DNA of 12,966 nt. It comes from Deltaproteobacteria bacterium. Lineage in GTDB: Bacteria; Desulfobacterota; Syntrophia; Syntrophales; UBA5619. Below the pieces are notes generated by a model, which saw only the letters and a program-made list of their open reading frames with translations, was not told the DNA's origin and ran no database searches. Positions 6,259-12,966 of the stretch are shown here, piece by piece. Each line of letters opens with the position of its first letter. Positions within the stretch are counted from its first letter, which is position 1. The stretch spans positions 1-12,966 of the forward strand of contig JAPLJW010000128.1 in NCBI GenBank assembly GCA_026388365.1. The letters are read 5' to 3'. Both the position numbers and the translations under genes were made by a program.

Positions 6259-7998
6259 ATGAAGAGATTTGCATTCCTGGGTGTCCTGTTCATTTCCATC
6301 GTTATTGCTCTGCCGGCATGGGCCTGCACGGTTACGGTCACGGGCAAAAAAGCCACGCTGGACGGTTCGGTGATGGTTTCGCATTCCGATGATGGTCTAA
6401 GTGACGCCCGCATGATTTACGTTCCCGCCATGAATCACAAGCCCGGATCCTTGCGGCCGGTCTTCTATGCCCACTATGCCCTGGATTATAAACCGCAGTG
6501 GGGCGCCAGCGAAACGCAGCGGATCATGACCCGGGATCGGGGACCGGGTTACGACACGCCCGGGGTTCCTCCCAGCGTGCCCCTGGGATACATCCCCCAG
6601 GCGCCCCATACCTATGCCTACTTCGACACCAACTACGGGATTATGAACGAACATCAGCTTTCCATCGGAGAATGCACGGACAAGGCCAAGGTCCATCCGG
6701 AGCCCGAGGCCGGCAAGCGGATCTTCTACTCCGCAGAGCTGTCCCGGGTGGCTCTGGAGAGATGCAAGACAGCCCGCGAGGCGGTCAAACTGATGGGAGA
6801 GCTGATCGAGAAGTACGGCTACTTCGGGACGGGTGAAACCCTGGTCGTGGCAGATCCCGAAGAAGGATGGGTCATGGAGATGTGCGGCTACGACATGAAC
6901 GGCACGGATGGGGTCTGGGTGGCGCAACGGGTTCCCGATGACGGGTTTTTCGTGGCCGCCAACCAGTTCCGCATCCGCAACATCCGCAAGGGCGCCGGCG
7001 ACATGATGTACTCCGCCAATATCTTTGAAGCGGCCGAGAAGAAAGGCTGGTGGAAACCCGAGAGTGGAGACCTCGACTGGACAAGCGTTTATGGGGACGG
7101 CGAGTTCCATCACCCCTACTATTCCCTGCGGCGGGTCTGGCGCGCCCAGTCCCTGATTGCCCCGTCCCTCAATCCGCCTGCATGGGTGGAGGGTCCTTTC
7201 ACTAAAAAGTATCCGTTCACCGTCAAACCCGACAACAGGCTGACGGTGGAGAATATCTTCGCCATCCATCGCGACAACTATGAAGGGACCGAGTTCGACA
7301 TGACCCAGGGACTGGCGGCCGGGCCATTCGGCGATCCCAACCGCTTTGAAGGGCAGGCCGAAGGCGTGGCGGACAAGGAAGGACGCCTGACGCCGTTGAA
7401 AGGAGAGTTTGAGCGGCCGCTGAATATCTACCGGACGGTTTACACCTATGTCAATCAATCCCGAAGCGGGCTTCCCGACGCCATCGGCGGGCTCACCTGG
7501 TTCGGACCGGACCGGCCCGCCACGGCGGTTCTCATGCCTTTTTACGCAGGTGCAACGGATCTGCCCGCCTGTTTACAGAAGGCGGATATTCTCAAGTTCG
7601 ACAAGGGGAGCATGTGGATGGCGTTTAACTATGTTGCCAACTACGCCATGCTCAAGTATTCCTACATGATCAAGGATATAGCCGGTGTGCGAGACGGATT
7701 CGAAGCCCGTGCCTTCGGGAAGCAGAAGGAATTGGAGCGACAGGCGAACGACCTGTGGCAGAAAGGGGATCAGGAAGGCGCCCGAAAGTTCCTGACCCGC
7801 TATTCGGATGAAAACGCTTCCGCCGTGCTTCAGGAGTGGTGGAAACTGTCCGAGCATCTCTATATCAAGTACAATGACGGTTATCTCAACACCAAGGCCG
7901 GCATCGCCCAAGCGGTGTTCTACCCCGCCTGGTGGCTCAAACAGGTCGGATATGAGAATGGCCCTACGAGCTACGAAAAGCCTGCAACCGCGAAATGA
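6259..7998 (+). CDS. secreted dipeptidase, peptidase family C69 (Ntn hydrolase)
   Basis: This encodes 579 residues; the ATG at 6259 has AAGGAGG at 6245-6251. Residues 1-22 are a signal peptide (KR, a hydrophobic core, then PAWA). Cleavage after AWA would leave Cys23 as the new N-terminus. That fits family C69 (PepD-type), in which an N-terminal cysteine is the nucleophile. The following CTVTVTGKKATLDGSVMVSH and, later, TNYGIMNEHQLSIGECT and GETLVVADPEEGWVMEMCG are typical of the family. AWAC is a poor lipobox (Ala at -3, Trp at -2), so lipidation is less likely. It probably hydrolyses dipeptides in the periplasm for amino-acid uptake. Length is in the range of secreted C69 members. No terminator is seen after the stop. 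Confidence 0.88.
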   Translation: MKRFAFLGVLFISIVIALPAWACTVTVTGKKATLDGSVMVSHSDDGLSDARMIYVPAMNHKPGSLRPVFYAHYALDYKPQWGASETQRIMTRDRGPGYDTPGVPPSVPLGYIPQAPHTYAYFDTNYGIMNEHQLSIGECTDKAKVHPEPEAGKRIFYSAELSRVALERCKTAREAVKLMGELIEKYGYFGTGETLVVADPEEGWVMEMCGYDMNGTDGVWVAQRVPDDGFFVAANQFRIRNIRKGAGDMMYSANIFEAAEKKGWWKPESGDLDWTSVYGDGEFHHPYYSLRRVWRAQSLIAPSLNPPAWVEGPFTKKYPFTVKPDNRLTVENIFAIHRDNYEGTEFDMTQGLAAGPFGDPNRFEGQAEGVADKEGRLTPLKGEFERPLNIYRTVYTYVNQSRSGLPDAIGGLTWFGPDRPATAVLMPFYAGATDLPACLQKADILKFDKGSMWMAFNYVANYAMLKYSYMIKDIAGVRDGFEARAFGKQKELERQANDLWQKGDQEGARKFLTRYSDENASAVLQEWWKLSEHLYIKYNDGYLNTKAGIAQAVFYPAWWLKQVGYENGPTSYEKPATAK

Positions 7999-8031
7999 TC
8001 CTTGGAACCATGATGCACGAGCGGCAAAGCC

Positions 8032-8082
8032 TGATGAACTCGTAAAAAATCCCCCAAACGGTCATACCGGCGAATCCCGGTT
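8032..8082. repeat. REP-like intergenic repeat (degenerate)
   Basis: The stretch TGATGAACTCGTAAAAAATC followed by GTCATACCGGCGAATCCCGG resembles a dispersed intergenic repeat I recall from Desulfobacterota, of the general form 'gtcATwCCGGCGAAagCCGGwATcc'. The core can form ACCGG (8066-8070) with CCGGT (8077-8081) around a 6-base loop. Only one copy is in the window, so the repeat status rests on memory and needs a genome search. Confidence 0.4.
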
Positions 8083-8161
8083 CTGATAAAAGCGATGGAT
8101 TTAGGATACAGAAATTTTCCTGACGGATGATTAACTTCCGGGTCAAACCTCTGTCCGAGAG

Positions 8162-8638
8162 TTACTTTTTCCCGGGGATGTTCTGTAGGCTCAGTATCCG
8201 CTGGATTCGCTCCTCGATGGTTTTATCACTCCCGCCTTTCCATTCCATGATCTGCAGGATCACCCCGGCCGAATCCCGGGGCCGCAAAACCACTTCGCTG
8301 CGGTTAGAAAATTCGTCCCGCAGGGGGATTTTGAACCCTTTGCCTTCGACCTCCGTAATGAATTCCCCCAGGTTATCCACCTCCAAACCCATATGGTGCA
8401 TGCCTTCCCCATGTTTGGCGATATGCTGGTTGAGAAAACCATCCGGGTCCAGGGATTGGATCAGACTCACAATATTTTCACCGAGTTGGACATAAGAGAC
8501 TTTGACGGGTCCTGCTTTTTCATTGAGGATTTCGGTGCGAATGGGAACGGCATTCAGCAATTTCACAAATTGCTCGGTTGCCTGGTCCGCATCTTTCACC
8601 GCAATCGCCACATGATCGATTCTCTTAATCTTAGCCAT
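8162..8638 (-). CDS. VOC-superfamily protein, methylmalonyl-CoA epimerase-like
   Basis: This encodes 158 residues; the ATG (8636-8638) has AAGGAG eight bases upstream. The order IDHVAIAVKD (7-16), then GEGMHHMGLEVDNL (77-90), then RPRDSAGVILQIMEW (119-133) is that of methylmalonyl-CoA epimerase and related glyoxalase/VOC proteins with two beta-alpha-beta-beta-beta modules. His9 and His81/82 fit metal ligands. The positions that are Glu/Gln and Glu in the epimerase appear to be Ser58 (in IVSLIQ) and Gln129 (in ILQIME), judged by eye. The substrate is therefore uncertain: it may be an epimerase variant or another VOC enzyme. Codon use is more AT-rich than in the flanking genes. A remnant of another gene lies just upstream on the same strand. 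Confidence 0.7.
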   Translation of the reverse strand: MAKIKRIDHVAIAVKDADQATEQFVKLLNAVPIRTEILNEKAGPVKVSYVQLGENIVSLIQSLDPDGFLNQHIAKHGEGMHHMGLEVDNLGEFITEVEGKGFKIPLRDEFSNRSEVVLRPRDSAGVILQIMEWKGGSDKTIEERIQRILSLQNIPGKK

Positions 8639-8733
8639 TTTTCTTCTCCTTAATTCTCTGTTTTGTCAGGCCTTGAAGAAGTTTTCCAAAGATCAAGGGT
8701 GCGGCGGGTTTTTGACGGCCCCCCATATTTTCT

Positions 8734-8886
8734 TCATCCGTCGGCCAGGGTTTTAAAGAAATCTCGCCCCTTGCTCTTTAAGTACTCTTTTGCCTGGTCG
8801 GGATATCTTAAGGTGGAACCGCTTGTCAAGACAATTTGTCGATAAAATCTCCTGTCAAGTAAATCTACTTGACATGCAAGGCCCAC
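8734..8886 (-). pseudogene. apparent C-terminal remnant of an unrecognised gene
   Basis: On the minus strand one frame is open from an in-frame TGA (plus 8923-8925) to a TGA at plus 8734-8736. Its last 45 or so residues look like genuine protein: DLLDRRFYRQIVLTSGSTLR, then YPDQAKEYLKSKGRDFFK and TLADG. There is no ATG; the only candidate start is a GTG at 8884-8886 without a ribosome binding site. The codon style is AT-leaning, like the VOC gene that follows 95 bp downstream on the same strand. I read it as the tail of a gene that formerly preceded the VOC gene. I do not recognise the family, and a chance open frame cannot be excluded. Confidence 0.4.
8823..8874. promoter_or_regulatory. paired palindromes, candidate operator/promoter region
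   Basis: Two dyads share TGTCAAG. The first is TTGTC-AA-GACAA (8823-8834); the second has perfect 9-base arms, TGTCAAGTA (8853-8861) and TACTTGACA (8866-8874), around AATC. The right arm supplies a consensus -35 TTGACA (8869-8874) for the + strand lipoprotein gene, with only a weak -10 (TAGCGT, 8892-8897, 17-bp spacer). On the minus strand TTGACA also occurs twice, towards the VOC gene. The layout between divergent genes suits an operator, but the same bases also lie in the open frame of the remnant described at 8734-8886. Confidence 0.35.
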
Positions 8887-8946
8887 CGTCGTAGCGTTGT
8901 TAGAAAGAAAAGTTATTTCTGATCAATTCATGAAGGAGGTTGACCT

Positions 8947-9399
8947 ATGATAACAAATCGATACGCATTCGTAGCTACCGTGATTGTTGCCACTTTACTG
9001 CTCGCGGGTTGCCAGACGGCACAAAAGTCCGGGAGCACTGCGAATGCAGCACCCCCTGCAAAAGTAGAGTCCCCCAAGGATACGCAGACGGTCAAGGGCA
9101 TCGATGGTTGGGAAGGCGAGATTTCCGGCAAGCCGGCGCCGGGCAGCAAATTCACCAAACTGAAGATCGGAATGGGTATGAAGCAGGTGACCGATCTGAT
9201 CGGCCAGCCCAACGATCAGGGCACCTATGTAACCGGCAAGGCTTGGATCCCTTTCTACTACGGCAGTGACCGTTACCGCCACGAGTTGGTTTACAAGAGC
9301 CAGGGCCGCCTGATCTTTTCGGGTGGCTCTGCGGGCAATTACTCCTCGGGCAACTTGACCTCAATCATTCACAACGCCCAAGAAAGCGGATACCGCTGA
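8947..9399 (+). CDS. small outer-membrane-type lipoprotein with BamE/SmpA-like domain
   Basis: This encodes 150 residues; the ATG at 8947 follows AAGGAGGT (8933-8940). Residues 1-21 form a lipoprotein signal, ending in the lipobox LLAG-C22. Residues 23-60 are a low-complexity, Ala/Pro/Lys/Ser-rich tether. KLKIGMGMKQVTDLIGQP (71-88) is the classic start of the BamE/OmlA-type fold ('l..Gmt..qV..llG.P'), with aromatic strands after it (WIPFYYGSDRYRHELVY). It is probably anchored in the outer membrane. Whether it belongs to the BAM complex is not shown; the fold is used by several unrelated lipoproteins. A strong terminator lies at 9582-9622. Confidence 0.72.
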   Translation: MITNRYAFVATVIVATLLLAGCQTAQKSGSTANAAPPAKVESPKDTQTVKGIDGWEGEISGKPAPGSKFTKLKIGMGMKQVTDLIGQPNDQGTYVTGKAWIPFYYGSDRYRHELVYKSQGRLIFSGGSAGNYSSGNLTSIIHNAQESGYR

Positions 9400-9450
9400 G
9401 TCGAATGCGTCCACACCGGCAACGTCGTCGCAGACCATGACGCTGAATTT

Positions 9451-9536
9451 CTGACCCCTGTTCCAGGGCCAGGGGTCAGTGTCAGACCGGCAGGTGGGGC
9501 AGAAAGCGCGCTTCCCGGCGCGCTCGGTATTCCGAG
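9451..9536. other. cluster of three hairpins in the 3' region of the lipoprotein gene
   Basis: Three perfect stems lie in 86 bp. CTGACCCCTG (9451-9460) pairs with CAGGGGTCAG (9470-9479) around a 9-base loop. AGCGCGC (9505-9511) pairs with GCGCGCT (9518-9524) around a 6-base loop. CTCGG (9523-9527) pairs with CCGAG (9532-9536) around TATT and overlaps the second stem. None has a T-run, so they are not terminators. No gene is visible in the 227-base gap 9400-9626 that holds them. Confidence 0.6.
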
Positions 9537-9581
9537 AAGATGCAACGGTCATTAAGGATATGCATGAACCGGATGAACCCT

Positions 9582-9622
9582 AACAGAACCCCGGAAGTGG
9601 ACCTTCCGGGGTTCTGTTTTTT
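9582..9622 (+). terminator. strong Rho-independent terminator between convergent lipoprotein and alaS genes
   Basis: A perfect 16-bp stem (9582-9597 with 9603-9618), starting AACAGAACCCCGG and closed by the loop TGGAC, is followed by T residues to 9622. It is a canonical terminator for the + strand lipoprotein transcript. It begins five bases beyond the alaS stop, but on the minus strand the stem is followed by AGGGTTC rather than a T-run, so termination of alaS there would be weaker. Confidence 0.9.
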
Positions 9623-9626
9623 ATGT

Positions 9627-12290
9627 TCAAAGCAACTCGGGCAGTTTCTCCAGAGCCTTCTCCAGGAACTCCGGGTTCGGACCGCCCGCCTGGGCCATGT
9701 CGGGCCGGCCGCCGCCCTTCCCGCCGACGAGCGGGGCGATCGACTGGATGATCTTTCCCGCATGGTACCGGTCGGTCAGATCTTTCGTGACCAGGCAGAG
9801 GAGCATCGCTTTCCCGTCCGCCCGGCTTCCCAAAAGAATGATTCCCGAATGGAGCCGGTCGCGGAGCTTGTCGCCGAAATCCCGGAGGGTTTTGACGTCG
9901 GTGGCCTCCACAACGGTCGCCAGGACCGCAACCCCGTTGATCTGCCGGACGCGCCCCATCAGATCGCCGGAATCCTTCGCCGCCAGTTTGCCCTTAAGCG
10001 CTTCGATCTCCCTCTCCAGATCTCGTTCGCGCTTGAGGTGCATCTCCGCAACGGCAGCAGTTCCAACTGTTCCGGATGTCCCAGATGTCCCAAAGAGACT
10101 GGTCTTATATAGCGAAGCCGTCTTCCGGAGTTCCTTCTCCAACTTCTGCAGATAGGCGACGGCCCCGCGGCCCGTCACCGCCTCGATCCGGCGGACGCCG
10201 GCGGCCACAGCCGTTTCATGGATGATCTTCAGGAAGCCGATGTCGCCGGTTCTTGCCACATGGGTCCCCCCGCAGAACTCGCTGCTGAATCCGGCCATCC
10301 CGACCACGCGGACCGTCTCCCCGTATTTCTCGTCGAAGACCGCCGTCGCCCCCGTCTTCACCGCCTCCTCGAGGGGCAGGACAACCGTCACTACGGGGAC
10401 GTTCGCCCGGATCATCCGGTTGGCGAGTTCTTCGACCTTCGCCAGTTCCTCCTCCTCGATCTTCGAAAAATGGGTGAAATCGAAGCGGAGCCGTTCAGGG
10501 TTCACCAGGGAACCGGACTGCTTGACATGCTCCCCGAGGACCTGCTTCAGCGCAGCCTGAAGGATGTGGGTGCCGGAATGGTTGGCCTCAATCGCCCGCC
10601 GGATCTCGTCATCCACCTTCAGGAGGACATCATCCCCCGTCCGGATCTTTCCCTTTCGCATCCGGCCGACATGGCTGATCAGTTTGTCGAGGGGCCGCTT
10701 CGCATCCGTGACCTCGAAGCAAAAACCGTCGCCCTCGATCACGCCGGTATCGCCGACCTGGCCGCCGATCTCCCCGTAGAAGGGGGTTCTGGAAACAATG
10801 ACCTCCGCCTCATCCCCTTCCCCTACCTCATTCGCGGGCTGCCCCTGTTTCAGCAGGGCGGACACGTGCGAGTCGCCCTTCGTAACCCCGTCATGGCCGA
10901 CAAACTCCGTAACGATTCCCTCAACCGAGAGGCGGTGGTATACCTCGGAGATCGCCTCCTGGCCGCTTCCCTTCCAGGATTCGCGCGCCTTTTCCCGCTG
11001 GGCGTCCATCGCTTTTTCAAATCCCTCCATGTCCAGCGAAAGCCCGTCCTTTTTGACGATATCCGCCGTGAGGTCGGTGGGAAAACCAAAGGTGTCGTAG
11101 AGCTTGAAGACGATCCCGCCGGGAATCATCCGTTTCCCGGCCGCCTTCAGGGCGGTCACCTCCTCCTGGAGGATCCGGAGGCCGGCGTCGAGGGTCTCGA
11201 TGAAACGCTGCTCCTCGCTCTCCACGACCTTCCGGATAAAAGAGGCCTTGTCAACCAGGTCTGGGTAGGCATCCTTCATCTCGTTGATCACGACCCCGCA
11301 CACCTCGTTGAGGAAGGGGCGGTCCATGCCGAGGAGTTTCCCGTGGCGCGCCGCCCTCCGGAGGATCCGCCGGAGCACGTAGCCGCGCCCCTCGTTGCTC
11401 GGCAGAACGCCGTCGCCGATCAGGAAGGCCACGGCGCGGCTGTGGTCGGCGATGACGCGGATGGAGATATCGTCTTCCCCGCTCCGTTTGTAGGTCCGGC
11501 CGCTGATCTTCTCGATGAAGCGGATGATTCCCGTGAAGAGGTCGGATTCGTAGTTGCTCGTCACCCCCTGGATGACAGCGGCCAGCCGCTCCAGCCCCAT
11601 CCCCGTGTCGATATTCGGCTTCGGCAGGGGGGTCAGCTTCCCGGAGGCGTCGCGGTCGAACTGGGTAAAGACCAGGTTCCAGATCTCGAGGTGCCGATCG
11701 CATTCGCAGTGCACGTCGCACGTGGGTTTCCCGCAGCCCGTCTCCTCCCCCTGGTCGTAGAGGATCTCGGAGCAGGGACCGCAGGGACCGGTCTCTCCCA
11801 TCATCCAGAAGTTGCTCTTCTCCCCCATTCGGACGATTCGCTCCGCCGGCACCCCCGCCTCGTCGTGCCAGATCCGGAAGGCCTCGTCGTCGTCTTCATA
11901 GATCGTGATCCAGAGTTTCTCTTTCGGTATCCCCATGGTCGCGGTGAGGTACTCCCATGCCCAGGCGATCGCCTCTTTTTTGAAGTAATCGCCAAAGGAA
12001 AAATTTCCGAGCATCTCGAAGAAGGTGTGGTGGCGCGCGGTAACGCCGACGTTCTCCAGGTCGTTGTGCTTTCCCCCGGCCCGGACGCTCTTCTGGGAGG
12101 TCGCCGCCCGCCGGTATCCCCGGTCCTCCAGCCCCAGAAAGCAGTTCTTGAACTGCACCATCCCCGAATTGGTGAAAAGGAGTGTCGGGTCGTCTTTGGG
12201 AACGAGGGAGGAACTGGCCACCCGCGTATGACCCTTTCCCTCGAAGTATTTCAAGAAACTCTCCCGGATCTCACTCCCCGTCATCGCCAT
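9627..12290 (-). CDS. alaS: alanyl-tRNA synthetase
   Basis: This 887-residue protein has the full AlaRS layout. The class II catalytic domain shows ARHHTFFEMLGNFSFGDYFK (motif 2 region, 85-104) and GMGLERL (230-236, motif 3). The editing domain carries zinc-binding HSGTH (H571, H575) and CGGTH (C673, H677). The C-Ala domain ends near GGKGGGRPDMAQAGG (856-870). It charges tRNA-Ala in the cytoplasm and clears mischarged serine and glycine. The ATG at 12290 is preferred over the one two codons later because AGGAGG lies nine bases upstream. The start overlaps the recX stop by 20 bp, indicating co-translation. Residues 734-745 are a four-fold GT(S/V/A) repeat encoded by a 9-bp minisatellite. Confidence 0.98.
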   Translation of the reverse strand: MAMTGSEIRESFLKYFEGKGHTRVASSSLVPKDDPTLLFTNSGMVQFKNCFLGLEDRGYRRAATSQKSVRAGGKHNDLENVGVTARHHTFFEMLGNFSFGDYFKKEAIAWAWEYLTATMGIPKEKLWITIYEDDDEAFRIWHDEAGVPAERIVRMGEKSNFWMMGETGPCGPCSEILYDQGEETGCGKPTCDVHCECDRHLEIWNLVFTQFDRDASGKLTPLPKPNIDTGMGLERLAAVIQGVTSNYESDLFTGIIRFIEKISGRTYKRSGEDDISIRVIADHSRAVAFLIGDGVLPSNEGRGYVLRRILRRAARHGKLLGMDRPFLNEVCGVVINEMKDAYPDLVDKASFIRKVVESEEQRFIETLDAGLRILQEEVTALKAAGKRMIPGGIVFKLYDTFGFPTDLTADIVKKDGLSLDMEGFEKAMDAQREKARESWKGSGQEAISEVYHRLSVEGIVTEFVGHDGVTKGDSHVSALLKQGQPANEVGEGDEAEVIVSRTPFYGEIGGQVGDTGVIEGDGFCFEVTDAKRPLDKLISHVGRMRKGKIRTGDDVLLKVDDEIRRAIEANHSGTHILQAALKQVLGEHVKQSGSLVNPERLRFDFTHFSKIEEEELAKVEELANRMIRANVPVVTVVLPLEEAVKTGATAVFDEKYGETVRVVGMAGFSSEFCGGTHVARTGDIGFLKIIHETAVAAGVRRIEAVTGRGAVAYLQKLEKELRKTASLYKTSLFGTSGTSGTVGTAAVAEMHLKRERDLEREIEALKGKLAAKDSGDLMGRVRQINGVAVLATVVEATDVKTLRDFGDKLRDRLHSGIILLGSRADGKAMLLCLVTKDLTDRYHAGKIIQSIAPLVGGKGGGRPDMAQAGGPNPEFLEKALEKLPELL
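10056..10091 (-). repeat. four-unit 9-bp minisatellite inside alaS
   Basis: In the coding direction the units are GGGACATCT, GGGACATCC, GGAACAGTT and GGAACTGCT, encoding GTS, GTS, GTV and GTA (residues 734-745). The units are in frame, so a gain or loss keeps the gene open. The codons ACA, GGA and ACT contrast with the C/G-ending codons that dominate the rest of alaS. The repeat sits in the linker between the editing domain and the predicted coiled coil before C-Ala. Confidence 0.8.
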
Positions 12291-12771
12291 GGAACCCTTC
12301 CTCCTCTGTTTTTTTCAGTGTCTTCAAAATGAGGCCCGCGGGAAATCCCTTCCCCATCAGACCTCTGGCCAGTCTGGCCTTTTCCCGATTGTTGAGCGCG
12401 GCGACCGGCCTTCCCCGGATCTTCTTCCGGAGCAACCGCTCCGCCGCCTCCTCCTCGCCGAGTTCCCCGCGGACTTCCGCGATCACCCGCGCAGAGAGCC
12501 CCGCATCGATCCCCCTCTCCCGGAGGTCGAGGACGATCCGCCGGTCTCCGGCGAGGCGGCTGACCGCAAGCACCCGCGCCCGCTGCCTCGCGAACGCCTC
12601 GTCGTTCAGATAGCCGAACTCCCGGCATCGCCGGATTACCTGCTCGACAACCTCACCCGCGAAACCGCCCGCGTGCAGTTTTGCGCGCAATTCCTTTTCG
12701 CTGTGCGCCCGGAGGGTCAGGAGGCGGAAGGCCTTTCCTTCGGCCCGGCCGAGCTCGCGGTCCTCGTTCAT
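12271..12771 (-). CDS. recX: RecX regulatory protein
   Basis: This encodes 166 residues, the usual RecX size, made of repeated three-helix units rich in Arg, Leu and Glu. Typical blocks are LLTLRAHSEKELRAKLHAGG (17-36), FGYLNDEAFARQ (52-63) and KARLARGLMGKGFPAGLILK (131-150). RecX binds RecA filaments and limits their growth. The ATG lies three bases after the recA stop, so it is translated from the recA transcript. The site before the start is poor (GGAT), which fits low RecX levels through coupling. Its stop lies 20 bp inside alaS. Confidence 0.95.
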   Translation of the reverse strand: MNEDRELGRAEGKAFRLLTLRAHSEKELRAKLHAGGFAGEVVEQVIRRCREFGYLNDEAFARQRARVLAVSRLAGDRRIVLDLRERGIDAGLSARVIAEVRGELGEEEAAERLLRKKIRGRPVAALNNREKARLARGLMGKGFPAGLILKTLKKTEEEGFHGDDGE

Positions 12772-12774
12772 ATC

Positions 12775-12966
12775 CTATTTCGGTTCTTCCTTCACAACGG
12801 CAACGGCCTTCGGCTTCAGACCCAGCTTCTCGCGGACCTCCGCCTCGATTTGCGCCAGGATCTCTCCGTTTTCCTTCAGGAAGGTCCGGGTGTTGTCCCG
12901 TCCCTGGCCGAGACGCTCCCCCTTGTAGGAGTACCAGGCGCCGCTCTTCTCAATGATGCCTTTGTC
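12775..12966 (-). CDS. recA: RecA recombinase, C-terminal fragment (cut by window edge)
   Basis: The last 63 codons plus the stop (TAG) of recA are present; the gene continues past the right edge. [20 protein letters not shown] followed by [15 protein letters not shown] is a near-invariant bacterial RecA segment close to the C-terminus. It is followed by the usual helix and a short charged tail (VVKEEPK). The ATPase core, the DNA-binding loops and any LexA operator are outside the window. It heads the recA-recX-alaS block. Confidence 0.97.
   Translation of the reverse strand, partial: DKGIIEKSGAWYSYKGERLGQGRDNTRTFLKENGEILAQIEAEVREKLGLKPKAVAVVKEEPK

Noticed and set aside
8663..8845. 60-codon + strand frame between the VOC and lipoprotein genes
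   Set aside because: No ribosome binding site and unconvincing composition; the minus strand frame at 8734-8886 is more protein-like.
9400..9540. In-frame extension of the lipoprotein beyond its TGA (about 46 codons)
   Set aside because: The extra sequence is Pro/Gly-rich without secondary structure and would read through hairpins; no recoding signal was seen.
9361..9552. 63-codon minus-strand frame with CPTC (zinc-ribbon look)
   Set aside because: It overlaps the lipoprotein 3' end, spans the hairpin cluster, has no ribosome binding site and only a single Cys pair; probably chance.
10218..12332. 704-codon + strand open frame opposite alaS
   Set aside because: Antisense to alaS, whose motifs are unambiguous; the translation is Pro/Asp/Leu-rich without domains, as expected for a GC-skewed shadow frame.
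1..12966. CRISPR array, insertion sequence, phage or toxin-antitoxin module
   Set aside because: No regularly spaced repeats, transposase or integrase motifs, or paired small genes were found on either strand.

Overview
The window is GC-rich, densely coded and looks like a chromosomal segment of a free-living Gram-negative anaerobe, most plausibly a Desulfobacterota (former Deltaproteobacteria, Syntrophus-like) bacterium. That placement is inferred from gene content (a recA-recX-alaS block, a full-length presequence-protease-like M16 peptidase, a LarA-like protein, a secreted C69 dipeptidase and a VOC/epimerase-like protein) and not from any marker-gene comparison. No CRISPR array, transposase, phage gene or complete defence system is visible.

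Left part (1-5102, + strand): the tail of a Ski2/DSHCT-type helicase, then a promoter and a tRNA-Glu(UUC) gene. Directly after the tRNA comes a 49-codon remnant that reads like the C-terminus of an IlvD/Edd-family dehydratase. Its stop lies one base before the start of a LarA-like (nickel-pincer racemase family) gene, which is followed 24 bp later by the M16C metallopeptidase. The cut-off dehydratase abutting the tRNA 3' end suggests a deletion or integration junction that removed the front of an older dehydratase-racemase operon.

Middle part (5103-9626): a 90-aa three-helix membrane protein on the minus strand, tail to tail with the peptidase gene and with a near-consensus promoter. A + strand terminator overlaps that promoter's -35 region. 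Next come a hairpin-rich leader and a flavodoxin-like gene, an 18-bp direct repeat around a hairpin, and an exported Ntn-hydrolase dipeptidase (C69). A REP-like intergenic repeat precedes a minus-strand VOC protein with altered metal-ligand positions. Upstream of the VOC gene is an apparent C-terminal remnant of an unrecognised gene that contains two short palindromes. A BamE-like small lipoprotein gene follows, then a cluster of hairpins and a strong terminator.

Right part (9627-12966, minus strand): recA (C-terminal 63 codons only), recX and alaS, in that transcriptional order and closely packed, as in many Proteobacteria. alaS carries a 36-bp, four-unit minisatellite in the linker before its C-terminal domain.

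I did not find a clear new multi-gene system. The most interesting points are the two truncated-gene remnants (one at the tRNA), the antisense arrangement around the small membrane protein, the atypical VOC metal site and the alaS minisatellite.
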